Program-made: the position numbers and the translations under genes
The notes under the pieces: generated by a model
Database searches by the model: none
What the model was told of the DNA's origin: nothing
Seen by the model: only the letters and a program-made list of their open reading frames with translations
Shown: one piece after another, positions 6,340 through 9,606 of the stretch
Position numbering within the stretch: the stretch's first letter is position 1
Layout of the letters: each line of letters starts with the position of its first letter
From: Haemophilus parahaemolyticus
GTDB lineage: Bacteria; Pseudomonadota; Gammaproteobacteria; Enterobacterales; Pasteurellaceae
Assembly: GCF_018373095.1 (NCBI RefSeq)
Contig: NZ_JAHAHT010000071.1
Location: 1-9,606, forward strand
Reading direction: 5' to 3'
DNA: 9,606 nucleotides

Positions 6340-7413
6340 ATGCTAAAGAAGGTCGTACAAGCGGTAATATTTGGGCTCTGTTTTGCAGGGCTGATTTTGC
6401 TTTTTCCTTGGGTGGGAAAGCAAGTCAAACAGTTGAATGTATTTCAGCCTGATGTTTTTAGCTATTCGGAAGCTGTACAAAAAGCTTCGCCTGCCGTGGT
6501 AAATATTTATACGCAGATTTTAGAGCAATCTAGCAGCAATGGCTCTCGATTGAATTTAGGGTCGGGCGTAATTATGACTGAAAACGGTTATGTGTTAACC
6601 AATAATCACGTTGTTAAAGATGGCTACCAGATTGATGTTTATTTGCAATCTGGCAAAGGTTATTCAGCAACCTTGGTTGGGTTCGATGCGTTAACTGATT
6701 TAGCTGTACTAAAAATTGATGGCGGGAAATTACCTACAATTCCTCAAAATCCGCAACGAGAGTCGAAAGTGGGAGATGTAGTATTGGCGATTGGTAATCC
6801 TTACAATTTAGGGCAGAGTGTCACACAGGGAATTATTAGTGCCAAAGGGCGAAATACGATTTCTGATCGTACCAGACAGAACTTTATTCAAACTGATGCA
6901 CCAATTAGTAAAGGAAACTCGGGTGGGGCATTGATCAACACGGCAGGTGAGTTGATTGGGATCAATACGATTAGCCTTAAAAATAGCGGAGAAATTCGTG
7001 AGTTGAGTGTAACAGGCACAGATTCGATTGCAGAAGGTCTAAATTTCGCTATTCCAATCAATCAAGCGGTTGAAATTATGAATAAGATTATCAAAGATGG
7101 TCGGGTGATTCGAGGTTACTTTGGCGTGCGAAGCGATATTTTCTTTAGTGCTCAACAAACTGGAGCTGAAAAAGGGGTATTGATTACAGGAGTGAATCCA
7201 AATGGTCCTGCTGAAAAGGCTGGTATCCACGTGGGCGATATTATCTTAAAAATTGGTGATATTGAGGCGGTTTCTGCTTCACAAATGATGGAGGCTCTGG
7301 GAAATATTAGTCCAAATACCAAGGTGAAGGTGTTATTGCTCAGACAAGGCAAAAAACTGGAGTTTAATGTGGTTGTGGGAGAGTTTCCTGAATATCAGCC
7401 TGTTGATGAATAA
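6340..7413 (+). CDS. degS: DegS, membrane-anchored site-1 serine protease of the envelope stress response
   Basis: DegS sits in the inner membrane facing the periplasm. When its PDZ domain binds C-termini of misfolded porins it cuts the anti-sigma factor RseA and so releases sigma-E. The 357 residues match E. coli DegS (355). There is one N-terminal transmembrane anchor (about 5-25), a trypsin-like domain with H90 in TNNHVV, D120 in DALTDLAVLK and S194 in GNSGGAL, and a single PDZ domain (about 255-350, PAEKAGIHVGDIIL). The single PDZ and uncleaved anchor distinguish it from DegP/DegQ, which have two PDZ domains and a signal peptide. The ATG at 6340 has only a weak ribosome-binding site. The gene has an extended -10 promoter 40 bases upstream, and an exact uptake-signal 9-mer lies in codons 6-9. 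The stop overlaps an ATG in the cmk frame, suggesting co-transcription. No degQ or rseA is nearby. Confidence 0.94.
   Translation: MLKKVVQAVIFGLCFAGLILLFPWVGKQVKQLNVFQPDVFSYSEAVQKASPAVVNIYTQILEQSSSNGSRLNLGSGVIMTENGYVLTNNHVVKDGYQIDVYLQSGKGYSATLVGFDALTDLAVLKIDGGKLPTIPQNPQRESKVGDVVLAIGNPYNLGQSVTQGIISAKGRNTISDRTRQNFIQTDAPISKGNSGGALINTAGELIGINTISLKNSGEIRELSVTGTDSIAEGLNFAIPINQAVEIMNKIIKDGRVIRGYFGVRSDIFFSAQQTGAEKGVLITGVNPNGPAEKAGIHVGDIILKIGDIEAVSASQMMEALGNISPNTKVKVLLLRQGKKLEFNVVVGEFPEYQPVDE
6357..6365 (+). other. DNA uptake signal sequence (Apl-type core) inside degS
   Basis: Exact ACAAGCGGT on the plus strand within the DegS anchor-coding region. Eight-of-nine matches occur at 1858-1866 (GCAAGCGGT, in pepD) and 7062-7070 (TCAAGCGGT, in degS). 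Confidence 0.7.
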
Positions 7414-7436
7414 TGCAAACAATTAAAAAGGCAGTG

Positions 7437-8111
7437 ATGATGAAAAATGTAATTATTACCGTAGATGGTCCAAGTGGCGCAGGTAAAGGAACACTTTGTT
7501 ATGCTTTAGCCAAAAAATTGGGATTTGATTTTTTAGATTCAGGAGCGATTTACCGTATTACTGCGTTAGATGCGGTGAAAAAGCAAGTGAATTTAGAAGA
7601 TGAAGACGCAGTGGCAGAAATTGGGCGTAATCTGAACGTGCAATTTGTACCTGATAATGGAGAAGTAAATGTAATTTTAGATGGCGGAAATGTGGGGAGC
7701 CAAATTCGTACGGCGGAAGCGGGACAGAATGCTTCTAAAATAGCAGTTTTTCCAAAAGTGCGTGAAGCATTATTACAACGTCAACGTGATTTTGCCTGTG
7801 AAAAAGGTTTGGTGGCAGATGGCCGTGATATGGGAACAATTGTTTTTCCGGCGGCTCAAATTAAGTTCTTTTTAGATGCAAGTGCGGAAGAACGTGCAAA
7901 AAGACGTGTAAAACAGTTGCAATCAAAAGGATTTAATGCTAACTTTGATCAGATTTTAGATGAAATTAAAGAGCGTGATTATCGCGACAGAAATCGAGCG
8001 GTCGCACCTCTTATTCCAGCGAAAGATGCGTTAGTATTAGATTCAACACATTTATCAATTGATGAAGTCATTTGTCAAGCGTTGGAATATATTTCTTCCA
8101 AAGGCTTTTAA
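7437..8111 (+). CDS. cmk: Cytidylate kinase (CMP/dCMP kinase)
   Basis: Cmk phosphorylates CMP and dCMP with ATP, recycling pyrimidine nucleotides in the cytosol. The P-loop is DGPSGAGKGT (10-19), followed by the CMP-binding LDSGAIYR, ADGRDMGTIVFP and the KERDYRDRNRAVAPL region with the paired Asp/Arg residues typical of bacterial Cmk. The 224 residues match the family. Start choice: AAAGG (7427-7431) lies 5 bases before ATG 7437 and 8 before ATG 7440, both good. The ATG at 7413, which overlaps the degS stop, would add eight residues outside the conserved protein and has no ribosome-binding site. The gap to degS is 23 bases, so the two are probably co-transcribed. rpsA follows, the usual gamma-proteobacterial order. 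Confidence 0.95.
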   Translation: MMKNVIITVDGPSGAGKGTLCYALAKKLGFDFLDSGAIYRITALDAVKKQVNLEDEDAVAEIGRNLNVQFVPDNGEVNVILDGGNVGSQIRTAEAGQNASKIAVFPKVREALLQRQRDFACEKGLVADGRDMGTIVFPAAQIKFFLDASAEERAKRRVKQLQSKGFNANFDQILDEIKERDYRDRNRAVAPLIPAKDALVLDSTHLSIDEVICQALEYISSKGF

Positions 8112-8120
8112 TGTTTCCTG

Positions 8121-8179
8121 AGTAAAACAAGGATTGTTTTGCTTTTATTACCAACCCCATTTAACAGGATGTTAGATGG
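8121..8179 (+). promoter_or_regulatory. rpsA leader: two hairpins with GGA triloops (putative translational control element)
   Basis: Hairpin 1 pairs 8121-8130 with 8134-8143 (10 base pairs, one G-T) around loop GGA at 8131-8133, and is followed by TTTATTA. Hairpin 2 pairs 8157-8166 with 8170-8179 (10 base pairs, one T-G) around loop GGA at 8167-8169. An AT-rich linker follows, then the rpsA start. In E. coli, rpsA mRNA folds into several hairpins and is repressed by its own product S1; this layout fits that. Hairpin 1 also contains ACAAGGAT, a match to the core of the CsrA/RsmA site. It could alternatively be a weak terminator after cmk. Confidence 0.55.
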
Positions 8180-8206
8180 AAGTTTATTTTATTTAAGAAG
8201 AAAATT

Positions 8207-9606
8207 ATGTCAGAAAATTTTGCTCAACTACTTGAAGAATTCTTTTCAAACGAAGCTCGTTTAGGTTCTGTTGTTAAAGGTACCGTAGTCGCTATCGAAA
8301 AAGGTTATGTAATCGTTGATACTGGTTTTAAATCTGAATCACGTATCGAAGCATCAGAGTTCACAAACGCACAAGGTGAATTAGAAGTTCAAGTTGGCGA
8401 TCAAGTTGATGTTGTGTTAAAAGCAACAGACGATGGTTTCGGTGAAACAGTTGTTTCTCGTGGTGATGCAAAACGTAACGAAGCTTGGATTGCATTAGAA
8501 AAAGCATTCGAAGAACAAGCAACTGTTACAGGTTACGTAAACGGTAAAGTGAAAGGCGGTTTCACTGTTGAGTTAAACGGTGTTCGTGCATTCTTACCAG
8601 GTTCATTAGTAGATGTGCGTCCAGTTCGTGATTCTTTAAATCTTGAAGGTCAAACTTTAGAGCTTAAAGTAATCAAATTAGACCAAAAACGTAACAACGT
8701 GGTTGTATCACGTCGTGCAGTAATCGAAACAACTAATTCAGCTGATCGTGAAGAAGTATTAGCGAATTTAGTTGAAGGGGCAGAAGTTAAAGGTATCGTT
8801 AAGAACTTAACTGACTACGGTGCATTCGTAGATTTAGGTGGCGTTGATGGTTTATTACATATTACAGATATGGCATGGAAACGTGTTAAACACCCAAGCG
8901 AAGTAGTTACAGTAGGTCAAGAAGTAACTGTTAAAGTTCTTAAATTCGACAAAGAGAAAACTCGTGTATCATTAGGCTTAAAACAATTAGGTCAAGATCC
9001 ATGGGGAGCAATCGTACAAAACCATCCAGTAAACAGCAAATTAACTGGTAAAGTAACTAACTTAACTGATTATGGCTGTTTTGTTGAAATTTTAGACGGT
9101 GTTGAAGGTTTAGTTCACGTTTCAGAAATGGATTGGACAAACAAAAACATCCACCCATCTAAAGTAGTAAGCGTAGGTGATGTGGTTGAAGTAATGGTAC
9201 TTGAAGTAGACGAAGAACGTCGTCGTATCTCATTAGGTTTAAAACAATGTAAACCTAACCCATGGGAACAATTCGATGAAACTCACAACAAAGGTGACAA
9301 AGTTTCAGGTAAAATCAAATCAATCACTGATTTCGGTATCTTCATCGGTTTAGACGGTGGTATTGATGGTTTAGTTCACTTATCTGATATATCTTGGGAT
9401 GTTCAAGGTGAAGAAGCTGTTCGTAACTATAAAAAAGGTGACGAAGTAGAAGCGGTTGTTTTACAAATTGATGCAGTGAAAGAGCGTATTTCTTTAGGTA
9501 TCAAACAATTAAATGCAGATCCTTTCACTAACTTCATTGATTCAACCAAAAAAGGTGCAATCGTTGCAGGTAAAGTAACAGCAGTAGATGCTAAAGGTGT
9601 TTCTGT
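8207..9606 (+). CDS. rpsA: 30S ribosomal protein S1 (5' part; runs off the window)
   Basis: S1 binds mRNA on the small ribosomal subunit and is needed to start translation on messages with weak or structured ribosome-binding sites. The reading frame is open from ATG 8207 to the window end (466 codons plus two bases); full-length S1 in relatives is about 550 residues. It begins MSENFAQLLEEFF, the ribosome-anchoring end. Repeated S1/OB domains follow, at about 20-86, 105-170, 190-258, 275-345 and 362-432, with a sixth starting at about 450. Repeated signatures include LTDYGAFVDLGGVDGLLHITDM, LTDYGCFVEILDGVEGLVHVSEM and ITDFGIFIGLDGGIDGLVHLSDI. Codon choice is strongly biased (GGT, CGT, TTA, GAA), as expected for a highly expressed gene. 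The ribosome-binding site is weak (AAGAAG), and the ATG lies in the loop of a weak AAAATT/AATTTT hairpin (8201-8221), consistent with self-control. Confidence 0.97.
   Translation, partial: MSENFAQLLEEFFSNEARLGSVVKGTVVAIEKGYVIVDTGFKSESRIEASEFTNAQGELEVQVGDQVDVVLKATDDGFGETVVSRGDAKRNEAWIALEKAFEEQATVTGYVNGKVKGGFTVELNGVRAFLPGSLVDVRPVRDSLNLEGQTLELKVIKLDQKRNNVVVSRRAVIETTNSADREEVLANLVEGAEVKGIVKNLTDYGAFVDLGGVDGLLHITDMAWKRVKHPSEVVTVGQEVTVKVLKFDKEKTRVSLGLKQLGQDPWGAIVQNHPVNSKLTGKVTNLTDYGCFVEILDGVEGLVHVSEMDWTNKNIHPSKVVSVGDVVEVMVLEVDEERRRISLGLKQCKPNPWEQFDETHNKGDKVSGKIKSITDFGIFIGLDGGIDGLVHLSDISWDVQGEEAVRNYKKGDEVEAVVLQIDAVKERISLGIKQLNADPFTNFIDSTKKGAIVAGKVTAVDAKGVS

Noticed and set aside
7039..7352. Two minus-strand frames opposite the DegS PDZ domain
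   Set aside because: Antisense shadows of a conserved domain.

Overview
The window looks like chromosomal DNA of a gamma-proteobacterium of the family Pasteurellaceae, most likely from the Actinobacillus/Mannheimia side. The protein sequences closely resemble Haemophilus/Actinobacillus housekeeping proteins as I recall them, the DNA is AT-rich, and two exact copies of the 9-mer ACAAGCGGT are present (one on each strand, 2728-2736 and 6357-6365) with several near copies. That 9-mer is the core of the DNA-uptake signal of that subclade. Genus-level placement is inference.

Layout, left to right. A broken FTR1-type iron permease gene (1-1045, minus) keeps its exported N-terminal domain. It then jumps, across a short GC-rich stretch, into the middle of the membrane domain in another frame. 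Upstream of it on the same strand is pepD (1234-2682), with a hairpin terminator between them. pepD is divergent from gpt (2873-3346, plus), an arrangement also found in E. coli. gpt ends in a strong terminator and is followed by gmk (3428-4051). An inverted pair of REP-like palindromes (4075-4141, REPIN/BIME-like) separates gmk from a TolC-family outer-membrane efflux lipoprotein gene (4156-5553). A terminator then leads directly into a DUF1919-family gene that probably uses a TTG start (5656-6279). Next come degS (6340-7413, behind a perfect extended -10), cmk (7437-8111, nearly touching degS) and the first 466 codons of rpsA (8207 to the window end), which is cut by the window edge.

Functionally most of this is core metabolism: dipeptide breakdown (PepD), purine salvage (Gpt), nucleoside monophosphate kinases (Gmk, Cmk), envelope-stress signalling (DegS), efflux (TolC-like) and translation (S1). 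The cmk-rpsA pair is the familiar gamma-proteobacterial order.

I found no CRISPR array, complete mobile element, tRNA or rRNA, and no clear new multi-gene system. The points most worth a second look are the deletion with GC-rich filler in the FTR1 gene, the REPIN-like element, and two hairpins in the rpsA leader that each present GGA as a three-base loop. No stretch longer than 300 bases lacks a gene; the longest gaps are about 190 bases (1046-1233 and 2683-2872).
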